Shown: positions 47,471 through 57,364 of the stretch, in pieces
How the letters are laid out: the number at the start of each line of letters is the position of its first letter
Position numbering within the stretch: the first letter of the stretch is position 1
Assembly (NCBI GenBank): GCA_028278125.1
Contig: JANQEY010000088.1
Span: 20,443 to 84,442, forward strand
From: a bacterium
Lineage (GTDB): Bacteria; Electryoneota; Electryoneia; Electryoneales; Electryoneaceae
Direction: 5' to 3'
DNA length: 64,000 bases
The notes under the pieces: model-generated
Database searches by the model: none
The model's input: the letters and a program-made list of their open reading frames with translations, nothing else
Told to the model about the DNA's origin: nothing
Made by a program: the position numbers and the translations under genes

Positions 47471-48702
47471 GTTAATCTCGTTATCGGAAGAACAAGCTCA
47501 AACTGGCTTCCTTTATCCAACTCAGATTGAACTTTGATTTCTCCGTGATGTACGTCTATAATCTTTTTTACTATGGATAGGCCCAGCCCGGTGCCTTTTA
47601 TACGGGTAGTGAAAAACGGGCTGAATATTTTCTCAAGGTTTTCCGCGGCAATTCCTTCGCCGGTATCATCAATGCTGATCCGTACCCTGTTTCTCAGTAA
47701 ATCCCAGCTCAAGGATATCTCTACCCGGCATTCATGTTTGCAGGCGTAAATTGAATTTTTTAAAAGGTTCAGAACAGCCTGTTTTAAAAGTTGCGGATCA
47801 CAGGTAACAGGTACACTTTCTTCGGGGACTTTCAGGACAAATTCTATATCCTTTTCCAGTCCCCTGACTTCAGCTTCGATAAGTTCTGTTTCTTCTTTGA
47901 GTAAATGAACCAGGTCGATTTTTTCAAACATGGGGCAGATTGGATTAGTAAACTCCAGCAGCCTACCGGCGATCAGGTCAATTTCTTTAACGCCCTGAAC
48001 AATCCTGTCAACTGTTGGCCGGACTGGATCATCTTTTGGAATGTCCTCTTCCAGGAACTGCGCGAATCCCTGGACGCCTGCAAGTGGGTTTCTAAGTTCA
48101 TGAGCTACCTGGGCAGCCATTTCACCAAGGGAAGCCAGGTTTGCGCTCTGCTGCATCCTCTCCTGCATATCCCTCAGGACACGAAGATCTTCAAATACCT
48201 CCAGTACACCAGTTTTATCATTCTTCTCATCTATGATCCAGGATGTCGAAAATCTGACTGGCAAATGATTGCCGTCAACAATTTTCAATTCCTTCTCTTT
48301 GGATTCTATCATTGAACCGGTTGTCAGCGTGTAAACAGGTGAGTCGGGTTCCGTTATCTGGCAGTTGAATATATTGACGTATGGCTGGCCAATAATGTTA
48401 TGTGCTTTTAGTCCCGTAAGCTGTTCAGCATAGGTGTTAAAAAGCGTTATTATACCATCCATATCGAGAACAAGAATTCCAGCAGGAACATTTGCCAGTA
48501 CAGAAGTTAGAAATCCTTCAGTCCTCCTAAGTAATCTTACCTGCTCTTCAAGTTGTGAACTAAGCTGGGCTATCTGGCCTTCAAGAGCCCTGTAAGACTG
48601 CGCGAAAACTGTAGACGCCTGGGAAAATCCTTCGAACAGGTTTACCAGTTCAATGAGGTCATCAGCTGATACTCTTTTATCGGTGTTCTCCGCTGCGTCC
48701 AA
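47467..48702 (-). CDS. PAS-domain histidine kinase, soluble NtrB-like
   Basis: Sensor kinase of 411 residues with no membrane segment, so cytoplasmic. N-terminal helical region (about 1-65, coiled-coil-like), PAS domain (about 68-180: SVLANVPAGILVLDMDGIITLF), HisKA with AAQVAHELRNPLAGVQGF, and HATPase_c with LNLLKNSIYACKH, DDTGEGI and GTGLGLSIVKKI. Start TTG with GGGAG upstream. It directly follows the MEMO-AMMECR1 gene (23-base gap) and overlaps its partner regulator by four bases. The PAS domain is the likely sensor. Confidence 0.94.
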   Translation of the reverse strand: MDAAENTDKRVSADDLIELVNLFEGFSQASTVFAQSYRALEGQIAQLSSQLEEQVRLLRRTEGFLTSVLANVPAGILVLDMDGIITLFNTYAEQLTGLKAHNIIGQPYVNIFNCQITEPDSPVYTLTTGSMIESKEKELKIVDGNHLPVRFSTSWIIDEKNDKTGVLEVFEDLRVLRDMQERMQQSANLASLGEMAAQVAHELRNPLAGVQGFAQFLEEDIPKDDPVRPTVDRIVQGVKEIDLIAGRLLEFTNPICPMFEKIDLVHLLKEETELIEAEVRGLEKDIEFVLKVPEESVPVTCDPQLLKQAVLNLLKNSIYACKHECRVEISLSWDLLRNRVRISIDDTGEGIAAENLEKIFSPFFTTRIKGTGLGLSIVKKIIDVHHGEIKVQSELDKGSQFELVLPITRLT

Positions 48703-48725
48703 GCTATATTCTCCCTAACCGGTTA

Positions 48726-50234
48726 TTAATTCTTATCGTTCTGAGTTTTCCCGTCTTCAAAATCCCCATCCTTGAATACTACTGCTGTAAAGGAGTACAG
48801 TTCAATATCTTTCTCCCTCCAGCTATCCCCCGGGAGACTTGCTTTTAAACATATGTTTTCGAGGAATGTTTCCCTGTCCCATTTTCGCTCTGAAGCGACC
48901 TGTGGTAACAATAATCCGCGGTTATAACCTTTGATTATCCATAAGCCATGTTTGCCGGGGTTAACTTTTTCCGGACTAATTGGGGACATCGGGGACAACA
49001 GGCTGATTTCAATCTCAGTATCATCCAGTTCGTCTATATTCAGCGTAGAAAACCTTGGATCCCTGGTTGCGGCTGCCCTGGCTGCTTCGGCAACATTTAC
49101 GCTCAATGGCCTGTCTGATTCAACAAAACCAATACACCCACGCAACTTCCCGCTGGTTTTAATTGTTACGAACGCACCCATGTTTTCCGAGAGTTTTTGG
49201 TCATTCAATCTGACGGGTTGCGGCACATCACCCAGGATCGCGGAACGAATTTGCGCACGTGCAAGCCTGAGTAAAGAAATTTTCTGATCTTGAGTGATTT
49301 CATCAGGTGATTGCTGATCGACTTCTATGTTTTTCCTGTCGATGTTATTCGTTTCAGCCTGTTCAGGTTTGTCATCCTGGTTTTTTTTCTCGAAGGCTGC
49401 TGCCATATAACCCACTACTCTTTCATAATCACCATATGGAGAATCAGCAGAAGTTTTATATTCGAGAACCCTTGAGGAATCAGCACCAAGCGAGTGAGAA
49501 CACATCATAACCGTCATCACAGGGCCACTTCCGCAAGCCTGGGCTTCACGGTTGTCGATCAGTTCTGCGATTCCACGCGGATTAAACGCGCGGACCTGCC
49601 TGAGAATATTCGAATCAAGTTTACGCGCTTCTCTGTATGAATGGTAGTGGCTTAAATCAGTCGAAGCCACCAGGACTGAATTCGTGCCTCGAATGACGTT
49701 TACTATTGATTCGGCTAGCTGTTTGGACATTTCGTATGATTGATTTCCCATCAGAATCGGAACGATGCTGAAATCTTTCAGGACAGATTGGAGAAATGGT
49801 AATTGTACCTCCAAGCAATGTTCCCCCCAGGTTCCCTTAATCGCATGGCCTTTAATCGAAGCCTGTACATATTCATCCTCTCCAGATTCAACAATTGCCT
49901 TGGCCAATTCTGAGTTTACTGGTACCTCTCCAAGCGGAGTTGTATAATAACCTCCAGTTAGCACGGACGAAAAATAAAATCCTTCTGAATGACTGGGACC
50001 TACAAGTATCACGTTCTCAATGTTTTCTTTTTCTTCAAGGAGGTGGAAAGATTCTGCAGCGACATTCCCGCTGAAAACATAACCTGCATGGGGTGCTATC
50101 AGCCCAATCAACTCACCCTCTGGCGAAGAAGATGCTTTGGCAAGCATCTTTTTAACTGTCTTCGAAAGATTATCCGGATCATCCGGATAAAATTGTCCTG
50201 CGACAACAGGTGATCGTTCAAGCACAGCTTCCAT
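48726..50234 (-). CDS. MEMO-AMMECR1 fusion (AmmeMemoRadiSam proteins B and A)
   Basis: Fusion of 502 residues. The N-terminal MEMO domain (about 1-285) resembles extradiol-dioxygenase-like proteins: RSPVVAGQFYP, IGLIAPHAGYVFSG, LVGPSHSEGF, HCLEVQLPFLQ, STDLSHYHSY, ACGSGPVMTVM. A charged linker (about 288-320) leads to an AMMECR1 domain (about 322-490) with AFVTIKTSGKLRGCIGF. In the AmmeMemoRadiSam system these work with a radical SAM enzyme (not in this window) in an unknown modification reaction. Here the gene heads a cluster of signalling genes (kinase 23 bases downstream), which is unusual. All histidines of the MEMO pocket appear present. Confidence 0.9.
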   Translation of the reverse strand: MEAVLERSPVVAGQFYPDDPDNLSKTVKKMLAKASSSPEGELIGLIAPHAGYVFSGNVAAESFHLLEEKENIENVILVGPSHSEGFYFSSVLTGGYYTTPLGEVPVNSELAKAIVESGEDEYVQASIKGHAIKGTWGEHCLEVQLPFLQSVLKDFSIVPILMGNQSYEMSKQLAESIVNVIRGTNSVLVASTDLSHYHSYREARKLDSNILRQVRAFNPRGIAELIDNREAQACGSGPVMTVMMCSHSLGADSSRVLEYKTSADSPYGDYERVVGYMAAAFEKKNQDDKPEQAETNNIDRKNIEVDQQSPDEITQDQKISLLRLARAQIRSAILGDVPQPVRLNDQKLSENMGAFVTIKTSGKLRGCIGFVESDRPLSVNVAEAARAAATRDPRFSTLNIDELDDTEIEISLLSPMSPISPEKVNPGKHGLWIIKGYNRGLLLPQVASERKWDRETFLENICLKASLPGDSWREKDIELYSFTAVVFKDGDFEDGKTQNDKN

Positions 50235-50649
50235 AGATCTGATATCCCGGGATGATTTTAAGTTTTGATGCAGTAAGCTCGGTCGAGTCTTGCCTAAGAT
50301 ACTATCTCAAGCTACCAATACCAATTGTTAATAACTGCTCATTGAAAATTTGAGTGGGGGAAATCATAATCACTAGTAAAGTTCTTTGGTATATTTTGCT
50401 TTTAATGTGATTAGTCGCAAATCGTTGTGTTAGTCAAACCTCGTCTGCGTTGTGAAAAGGAATCCTCTGTCGCTTGGTTTTCATGTTTATTTTTTCTTAT
50501 TTTATAAGCGGAAGGATTATGAGGGGATTAGTTTTTCCACAAAAGATATTGATTCAAGTCACAGGCCATCAAGCGATGTTGGTATAAATTACTTGTTTGG
50601 TGGATTTCTTATCATTTTCCCAGATCATTCAGCGCAAAGGGGACAGATT
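50235..50649. other. Intergenic region between divergent MEMO and C25 genes
   Basis: 415 bases between divergent starts. AT-rich; no RNA gene, palindrome or promoter I can defend. An open frame runs into the downstream gene from 50452 but has no ribosome site and would hide its signal peptide. Confidence 0.45.
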
Positions 50650-53600
50650 ATGCGGACTTTGACGGTTAGCCTTATGATTGTATTTCTCGGCAGTTTAGCC
50701 TTTGCCGGTGAATCCCAGAAAAATTATTCTTTTGATCAAGCGATGGTAACTTCGGCTGATGAATATCATCGGATATTTATCCAGGATTTAATGTTGATCG
50801 GGCAACCGGGTGATCCAGCGCTTCCGACCGCAAGTTATACCGTAATCTTGCCTCCCGGCGAAGAGTTGACAGGAGTGCAGATTGTCAGTGAGAACTGGAT
50901 TCAGCTGGAAGGATCATATCTTCCCGAACCTTTTGCTCCCCAGGTTCCAATCAGTTCAGGAATTAAACCGGAGGCGATTCCCAATGCCGCCGTCTATAAT
51001 TCCGATAATATTTATCCTGCCAGCCCTGTCAGTGATATTCAAACAGGATTCTTAAGAGGATATTCAATCGGGACATACCTGATCCATCCTGTTCGCTGGA
51101 ATCCGGCAACTGGTGAGGCTGAACAACTGGTTGATGTCCGTGTCAATATTGTTTCCAAACCTACAGATCGTGCCGCAAACGCTCTCCGTCTCCTCAGAAC
51201 CGATCCGGCTACTCAGAAAATGGTCAGGGATTTAACCAGCGATAATGTTGCTGTCAATCAGTATGTCACGGAAGTTGATGAACTGGATGAGATAGACCCG
51301 AAGTTTTTGATTATTTGTGATGTCAGTCATGAGAATGAGTGGGAAGAATACGCAATTTATAAAAGGTCACGAGGACTTCCCACAGAGGTCCTTAATACCA
51401 TGGATATAGATGCCACTTTTACCGGTGTAGATTTACAGGAAAAAATCCGTAACGCCATTATTGATAAATATATCTTCAGTGGTATAGAACATGTTCTTCT
51501 TGGTGGCGACGTAGCATATGTACCGCACCGGGAATTGCGTTGTGTTTCATGGGTAGGCCAGGGAGCTGAGGAAGATGATATTCCCGCCGATCTATACTAC
51601 GCGGGTCTTGACGGCGACTGGAACGATGACGGTGACCAGTTGTGGGGAGAATATTCAGTTTGGAACGATGAATCAGATCTCTACCAGGAAGTGACCATCG
51701 GTCGGGCTCCGGTCAACACAACCGCACAGCTTGAATCCTGGATAGAAAAACAGATTCTCTACCAGTCAGAACCGGTTGTCGATGAAGTAGTAAATGCATT
51801 GATGGTAGGTGAATACCTCGGTTGGAATAACACCGGTGGTGACTATAAAGATGAAGTATATATGGGATCCAATGCGCATGGTTACACGACAGCAGGTTTT
51901 CCTGAAAACTGGGATGTAAATACACTTTACGACCGTGATAACGGTTGGAACGGCTGGAATTTGAACGCTCTGTTCAGTGATTTGAATTCCGGTGTGCATA
52001 TGGTTAATCACCTTGGCCATGCTGATGTATCTTACGCGCTCAAAGCTTTTAATAGCGACATCACAGATTTCGATTTAACAAATGACGGCGTTACCCATAG
52101 CCGTTACCTTCTATACACGCAAGGCTGCTACTGCGGGGCTTTCGAGCAGAATAGTATTACCGAAAAATGGAATTCTATTGATAACGGCGCATTTGCAGTG
52201 ATCTCCAACAGCCGTTTTGGTTGGGGTTCCGGCAACAACACAGATGGTGCGTCTCAACGTTATGACCGTGAATTTTTTGATGCCATCTTTGATGAAGATT
52301 TAACGTTAATTGGCGAAGCCAACCGTGATTCAAAACATGAAAATATTGGCGTTGTAAACGCTTCATGCATGAGGTGGTGTTTCTACGAGATAAACCTTTT
52401 TGGTGATCCGACCATTGATCTTTACACAGATACACCAGGAGTTCTTGAAGTGGAACTGCCCGATACCTACCTGCTGGGACAAGATTATCTTACAGTTACT
52501 ACCCCCGGCCTAAGCTGGGCAAGAGTAGCCGTGTTGATGGACGATGATCTTCTTGGTGTTGGCTACACGGATTACAACGGAAACGCGAATATTCCCATCG
52601 AGCTTGAGGATCCAGGAACAATAACTGTAAATGTAATTGCTCATAATTACCTGCCATGGACTGGTGATCTGCTGGTTATCAACGCCGACGGTCCATATCC
52701 GACCGTTGCAGGCTGTGTTATTGATGATTCAGAATCTGGAAATGGTAACGGAAATGCCGATTTTGGCGAAGATATTATCATTAACCTTGAAGTTGTAAAT
52801 CTTGGACAGGATGAAATTAACAATATGGAAGTAGTTTTTGAAAGTATGGATGACTGCCTGGTAATAAACGAGGATACGGCAATTATCCCTACTTTAGCTC
52901 CTGACGGTACAACAATAGTTGAGTTTCCAGCTTCAGTAGCCGTTGATGTTGAAGATGAACTGGATGTACCAATTCATGTCACATTTAATGCCGGTGATGA
53001 TTCCTGGGATCGTGATATATCAGTAGAGATGCATGCACCGGTTCTCACGGCAAGTATTGCTTATGCCAATGATGTCCTGACCGGAAACGGCAACCACCGT
53101 CTTGATCCGGGTGAAACAGCTTCCGTAGTACTCTCATTGACAAATGAAGGTACTGCAGATCTTTCGTCATCACTACTTGATGTCTATTGCGACAATCCAC
53201 ATGTGACCGCAATTGAAATCCTGGAAGAAACGGTAGCGGTAAACTCAGGGGAGACGACCACATACAATAACGGCTTTAGTGTTACCATAGACGAAGAGAC
53301 ACCCGATCCATACCGTCTAACCATGATGCTTATTCTCGAGCGGGAGGATGGCTTCAGGCACCAGAACTTTGACCTTGTCAGTGTCGGTGGATTTTACGAT
53401 GATTCTGATGGCAGTCCGCAGAACGTAGAACATTATGCCCTGGGCGATGGTGGTGATCAGTGGCATATTTCGGCGGACAGGAACTGGACAGATGGAGGCA
53501 TGTTCTCCTGGAAAATTGGAGGCGAAGGTTATGGGACGGAATATGACGACAATCTTGATGCCTGCCTTCAGTTACCACCAATACCACGCAGCCAACCTCT

Positions 53601-54504
53601 GACTTTGTCATTCCGGCACTGGATGGAAGCTGAGATATCCGTCCAATGGCCTGGTGAATGCTATGATGGTGGCAGGGTAGAGATTTCGCCAAATGGCGAT
53701 TTATGGATCGGCTTGCAAATGCCTGGCTATAATTATACGGTAAGGGATGGTGCAACTGAACTTGAAGGTCAGATGGTCTATTCCGGGTCAATCGAATGGG
53801 AAGAACAGAGCTATACTTTCCAGCCTGGAGATGAAGACGACAGCCTGCATGTCCGGTTCAGGTTCTGTTCCGACCAGGGAACAGTGCGCGAAGGATGGTA
53901 CTTGGATGATATCAGCATCAGTATCGGAGCCTTACGGAATTCACCACATACATTGAGTGGTGAAGTTAACGGGTTTGGCGAAACCGAATTAAGCTGGCTG
54001 ACACCTGATCCCGAACTCGACCAGGATTTTGACCTGCTTGGTTTTTACATCTACCGCAATGGAGAAATTGTCAGTGATGTGGTCGTGGATGTTACTTATA
54101 GCGATCCCATGTATGAATTACCGCCGGATACATACATGTATTATGTGACCGCGGCATATTCAAATGGGGAATCATCACAAAGCAATGAAATATTTGTTGC
54201 CTGGGACGGTGATGTGGTCACTGAAGATTTGGAATTGCCAATTGACTGGAACCTGGCGCAGCCTTATCCAAATCCTTTTAATCCCACGACAAGTATTACC
54301 ATTTCCGTTCCTGAAGCGGCGGATATCAAGCTTGATGTTTATGACCTTCTCGGCAGGCAGGTCGCTGTTCTTGCCGCGGGGCAAGTGACAGCCGGATATC
54401 ACCAGTTTACCGTTGATGCCGGAAACTGGGCTTCAGGCCTTTATTTCGTTAAGTTTGAGACACCGGCACAGTCATTTGTCAGGAAGATGGTCCTGGTAAA
54501 ATAA
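50650..54504 (+). CDS. Gingipain-like C25 cysteine peptidase with T9SS sorting domain
   Basis: Secreted cysteine protease of 1284 residues. Start 50650 with AAGGGGA upstream; signal peptide about 1-22 (SLAFAGE). A propeptide-like region precedes the caspase-fold C25 domain (about 220-580), with FLIICDVSHENEWEEYAIYK, the catalytic His457 in NHLGHADVS and Cys493 in GCYCGAF; gingipain keeps the same C-x-x-G-x-F pattern. Ig-like and fibronectin-like modules follow (about 620-1190), and residues about 1200-1284 form a T9SS sorting domain (YPNPFNPTT to VRKMVLVK). The family also includes PorU, the sortase of T9SS; the modular tail favours an exported protease, but this is not settled. Confidence 0.93.
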   Translation: MRTLTVSLMIVFLGSLAFAGESQKNYSFDQAMVTSADEYHRIFIQDLMLIGQPGDPALPTASYTVILPPGEELTGVQIVSENWIQLEGSYLPEPFAPQVPISSGIKPEAIPNAAVYNSDNIYPASPVSDIQTGFLRGYSIGTYLIHPVRWNPATGEAEQLVDVRVNIVSKPTDRAANALRLLRTDPATQKMVRDLTSDNVAVNQYVTEVDELDEIDPKFLIICDVSHENEWEEYAIYKRSRGLPTEVLNTMDIDATFTGVDLQEKIRNAIIDKYIFSGIEHVLLGGDVAYVPHRELRCVSWVGQGAEEDDIPADLYYAGLDGDWNDDGDQLWGEYSVWNDESDLYQEVTIGRAPVNTTAQLESWIEKQILYQSEPVVDEVVNALMVGEYLGWNNTGGDYKDEVYMGSNAHGYTTAGFPENWDVNTLYDRDNGWNGWNLNALFSDLNSGVHMVNHLGHADVSYALKAFNSDITDFDLTNDGVTHSRYLLYTQGCYCGAFEQNSITEKWNSIDNGAFAVISNSRFGWGSGNNTDGASQRYDREFFDAIFDEDLTLIGEANRDSKHENIGVVNASCMRWCFYEINLFGDPTIDLYTDTPGVLEVELPDTYLLGQDYLTVTTPGLSWARVAVLMDDDLLGVGYTDYNGNANIPIELEDPGTITVNVIAHNYLPWTGDLLVINADGPYPTVAGCVIDDSESGNGNGNADFGEDIIINLEVVNLGQDEINNMEVVFESMDDCLVINEDTAIIPTLAPDGTTIVEFPASVAVDVEDELDVPIHVTFNAGDDSWDRDISVEMHAPVLTASIAYANDVLTGNGNHRLDPGETASVVLSLTNEGTADLSSSLLDVYCDNPHVTAIEILEETVAVNSGETTTYNNGFSVTIDEETPDPYRLTMMLILEREDGFRHQNFDLVSVGGFYDDSDGSPQNVEHYALGDGGDQWHISADRNWTDGGMFSWKIGGEGYGTEYDDNLDACLQLPPIPRSQPLTLSFRHWMEAEISVQWPGECYDGGRVEISPNGDLWIGLQMPGYNYTVRDGATELEGQMVYSGSIEWEEQSYTFQPGDEDDSLHVRFRFCSDQGTVREGWYLDDISISIGALRNSPHTLSGEVNGFGETELSWLTPDPELDQDFDLLGFYIYRNGEIVSDVVVDVTYSDPMYELPPDTYMYYVTAAYSNGESSQSNEIFVAWDGDVVTEDLELPIDWNLAQPYPNPFNPTTSITISVPEAADIKLDVYDLLGRQVAVLAAGQVTAGYHQFTVDAGNWASGLYFVKFETPAQSFVRKMVLVK

Positions 54505-54552
54505 GAGCTATCTAAAAAGTTAGGACTGTTTATAAGAGATATTTTAGCCTGG

Positions 54553-54639
54553 CCTGGGTTGCAAGCCAACCCAGGCTACACACAATATTATTAAAATATC
54601 TACCCACATTGTGTAGCCCGGGTTGACTCGCAACCCGGG
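54553..54639. repeat. Palindromic repeat pair after the C25 peptidase gene
   Basis: CCTGGGTTG / CAACCCAGG (54553-54561, 54567-54575) followed by CTACAC, then CCCGGGTTG / CAACCCGGG (54617-54625, 54631-54639) with loop ACTCG followed by TTTC. The same pair in the same order recurs at 56490-56576. Likely also ends transcription. Confidence 0.75.
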
Positions 54640-54772
54640 TTTCTTCATTTATTACAATAATAATCAGCTTATCCAACCACACAATACTTTAATAGCTAAA
54701 TCAATATTTGGTAACACTTCCTTGAGATATAAGCATATTTTTTTTATATTTAGATATCAGGGGAGAATTACC

Positions 54773-56440
54773 ATGATGAAACCGTTTTTATCGTTTATTA
54801 TGATCACATTTGCGTTCTTTTGCGCTTCGGGTGTATATGCTCAGGATAGCTGGAACATCGAACAACTAGGCGAAGTTGATACTCCTGGTTTTACACATTT
54901 TACCGATCTTTATGATACATATGCTTGTGTCGCGGATTGGACTCACGGATTCAAAGTAGTTGATATTGCCGATCCGGAAAATCCAGTTATTGTTGGTGAA
55001 CTGGATATACAAGGCTGGGCAAGATACCTCACAGTTCATGAACACTACGCTTTTATAGCTGCACATAGTTCCGGATTGCGAATAGTTGACCTAAGTGATC
55101 CCTACAATCCAGTAGAAATCAGTAATTATCCAATTCCAGGTGAATGTGCACGAGTGGCCGTAAGAGATAGTATTGCGTACGTGGTATCACATTTTACAGA
55201 TGAAGATTTTCACATTGTAGATATAAGCGATATTGAAAATCCACAAGTAATCAGTACTTTCGAAACTAATGGTTTAGCAAGCGATGTTCAAATTTCGGGT
55301 GACTTTGCCTTTGTACCTGTCAGGTATGAAGGTTTACTCATTATTGATGTTTCCGACCAGGAAAATCCTATTGAAGTAAGCTTTACAGAGACACTGAGTA
55401 ATTGTGCAGCGGTAATGTTGTATAATGAATGCGCTCTAATTGCAGAATGGGAAGATGGTTTAAGCATTTACAACGTTGCTGATCCTGAAAATCCAACCTT
55501 TGTATCTGTATATGAAGCAGATGGTGACGCAGGAATGATTGATGTTCAAGAAGATTTTGCTTACGTGGTTGGTTATTGGGGATCACATTTGAGAGTAATT
55601 AATATTTCAAACCCTGAAAATCCTGTTGAGACAGGATTCCATGATACTCTTGGTAATACCTCTGGAGTAATTGCCGTGGGAGATTACGCATATGTAGCAG
55701 ATGGTTACGCTGGATTAAAAGTTTTCGATTGTTCAAATGCCACTAATATTGAAGATCCGGAAAACCTCTCCTTAAGCATAGAATCCTGGAGTGATCCAAC
55801 CGTAATCGGTCCGGGAGGGGGATGGTTCAGGTTTCATGCGTCAGTGATAAATAATAGTGAGTCTTTTTCTTACTTTGACGCTTGGACTGAGGTGTTGCTT
55901 CCAAATGGAGATACATTTGGACCGCTATTTGAAACGGACAATATATTCATCGAGAGTGGTCAAGAACTTCAAGCCAATCCGTTTCAATGGGTACCTGATT
56001 TTGCTCCAGCTGGCGAATATGTGTTCTATGCAAAGGTTGGTTCTTATCCTGAAGCTACAGCAGTCGACAGTTTTGACTTTGTTAAGATAGAAGATTTCGG
56101 TGCACCTGCCCACGACAACGGATGGACTGCAACGGAATGGTTTGAGAATAACTCTAATTATTTGTCAGTAAATACTCCTTCAGGGTACAATGTTGAATCA
56201 TATCCTAATCCCTTTAATCCAACGACAACTGTCACCATATCAGTTCCTGAATCGGCGGATATCAAGCTTGGTGTATATGACCTTCTCGGCAGACAAGTTG
56301 CTGTTCTTGCAGCGGGGCAGGTGACGGCCGGATATCACCAGTTTACCGTTGATGCCGGTAACTGGGCATCGGGTCTTTATTTCGTCAAGTTTGAGACACC
56401 GGCACAGTCATTTGTCAGGAAGATGGTCCTGGTAAAATAA
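54773..56440 (+). CDS. Secreted LVIVD-repeat protein with T9SS sorting domain
   Basis: Predicted surface protein of 555 residues. The start at 54773 follows GGGGAG and opens a signal peptide (about 1-25, ending GVYAQ). Residues about 30-375 contain roughly eight LVIVD-type propeller blades, each with a VVDIADPENPVIVG-like block (YVADGYAGLKVFDC closes the set). A beta-sandwich-like region (about 385-465) and a T9SS sorting domain (about 470-555, SYPNPFNPTT to VRKMVLVK) follow. The last 240 bases of coding sequence and the 150 bases after it are nearly identical to the end of the C25 gene upstream. Function: probably binding or structural. Confidence 0.85.
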   Translation: MMKPFLSFIMITFAFFCASGVYAQDSWNIEQLGEVDTPGFTHFTDLYDTYACVADWTHGFKVVDIADPENPVIVGELDIQGWARYLTVHEHYAFIAAHSSGLRIVDLSDPYNPVEISNYPIPGECARVAVRDSIAYVVSHFTDEDFHIVDISDIENPQVISTFETNGLASDVQISGDFAFVPVRYEGLLIIDVSDQENPIEVSFTETLSNCAAVMLYNECALIAEWEDGLSIYNVADPENPTFVSVYEADGDAGMIDVQEDFAYVVGYWGSHLRVINISNPENPVETGFHDTLGNTSGVIAVGDYAYVADGYAGLKVFDCSNATNIEDPENLSLSIESWSDPTVIGPGGGWFRFHASVINNSESFSYFDAWTEVLLPNGDTFGPLFETDNIFIESGQELQANPFQWVPDFAPAGEYVFYAKVGSYPEATAVDSFDFVKIEDFGAPAHDNGWTATEWFENNSNYLSVNTPSGYNVESYPNPFNPTTTVTISVPESADIKLGVYDLLGRQVAVLAAGQVTAGYHQFTVDAGNWASGLYFVKFETPAQSFVRKMVLVK

Positions 56441-56489
56441 AAGCTATCTAAAAAGTTAGGACTGTTTATAAGAGATATTTGTAGCCTGG

Positions 56490-56576
56490 CCTGGGTTGCA
56501 AGCCAAACCAGGCTACACGCAATACTAATATAATACTGATCCTTTTTGTGTAGCCCGGGTTGACTCGCAACCCGGG
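56490..56576. repeat. Palindromic repeat pair after the LVIVD gene
   Basis: CCTGGGTTG / CAAACCAGG (56490-56498, 56504-56512; one mismatch) and CCCGGGTTG / CAACCCGGG (56554-56562, 56568-56576), same order, loops and flanks as the pair after the C25 gene. Confidence 0.75.
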
Positions 56577-56631
56577 TTTCTTATTAAGTTGTTACATACC
56601 AGTTCAACAACAATTCCAAACAGGAGGATTT

Positions 56632-56916
56632 ATGGACGTTATCCTGACAGAAATGGGTGGTCACCTGGTAAAAATCCTCTGCAGCAAAGCCACCAGGATT
56701 GATGATGGATTAACCGAAAGAGTTGAAGGTGAAAATGTCTGGTATGTTGGATTTGATGAAGATCATTACTTTATCACAGAAGAGGAACAACTTGATCCTG
56801 AAACTGAGGCGGAAGTGAAAAAATTACTTGGAAAGGCAGGATCAGAGGCAGTATCCCCATCTCACCAGAAGGTTACTATTTCCGGGACGCCTTGTATCGT
56901 ATTCACCAGGGAATAA
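56632..56916 (+). CDS. Small hypothetical protein
   Basis: Cytoplasmic protein of 94 residues, not recognised. The start at 56632 has a perfect AGGAGG site; an in-frame extension into the upstream palindrome is spurious. The sequence is acidic, alpha/beta in look (VILTEMGGHLVKILCSKATR, then VWYVGFDEDHYFITEEEQLD) and ends in a hydrophobic strand GTPCIVFTRE. No membrane segment. Confidence 0.6.
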   Translation: MDVILTEMGGHLVKILCSKATRIDDGLTERVEGENVWYVGFDEDHYFITEEEQLDPETEAEVKKLLGKAGSEAVSPSHQKVTISGTPCIVFTRE

Positions 56917-57364
56917 TTTAGAGGTAAACCTGTTTAAATGTATTGAGTTGATAATTGACGTAAAAGTTAGTAAAACTACATCCATAATCAAAAAACAAAC
57001 TATCTGTCTATTTAGTTTTGCATTATAGTGTTTCCTTATTTAGTTTTACTAGTATTCGGAATCCACCTCTAAACATTAAAAAACTGAAGGAGGTTGTCAT
57101 GAATCAGATTGCGGTAATCGATAGACTCTACTAAAAAAGTAAATCCTCCTAAACTGTTACATTTGCAATCAACTGTTCCGATATCGATTACTCGGACAAG
57201 ACTTGCACACAAACTTCACTGACCACTCCCGAACGTAAAAACACCCTCGTCTGCAATCTGGAAAATAATCCAAATCCAAACAATCAACGTTTGAAAAATG
57301 TAGAATTCTGTTTCAATTATGTTATCCCGTTAATGAATTGGAAAAATTTATGGAGGAAACATAA
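56917..57364. other. Intergenic region with a strong ribosome site and tiny ORF
   Basis: 448 bases between the small hypothetical gene and the TPR gene, AT-rich. It contains one well-formed translation start (57099, listed separately) and no palindrome or RNA gene that I recognise. Confidence 0.4.
57099..57134 (+). CDS. Possible 11-residue leader peptide
   Basis: ATG preceded by AAGGAGG at seven bases, followed by eleven codons (MNQIAVIDRLY) and TAA, 230 bases before the TPR gene. The ribosome site is among the best in the window, yet the frame closes at once. It may be a regulatory leader peptide or the remnant of a broken gene; no attenuator hairpin is obvious after it. Confidence 0.3.
   Translation: MNQIAVIDRLY

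Noticed and set aside
50452..50649. Upstream extension of the C25 peptidase reading frame.
   Set aside because: A strong AAGGGGA site precedes the ATG at 50650 and a signal peptide begins there; the extension has neither.
54623..54772. N-terminal extension of the LVIVD gene from within the palindrome (MTRNPGF...).
   Set aside because: It arises from the palindrome sequence, has no ribosome site and would hide a clear signal peptide; the same MTRNPGF appears before the gene at 56632 for the same reason.
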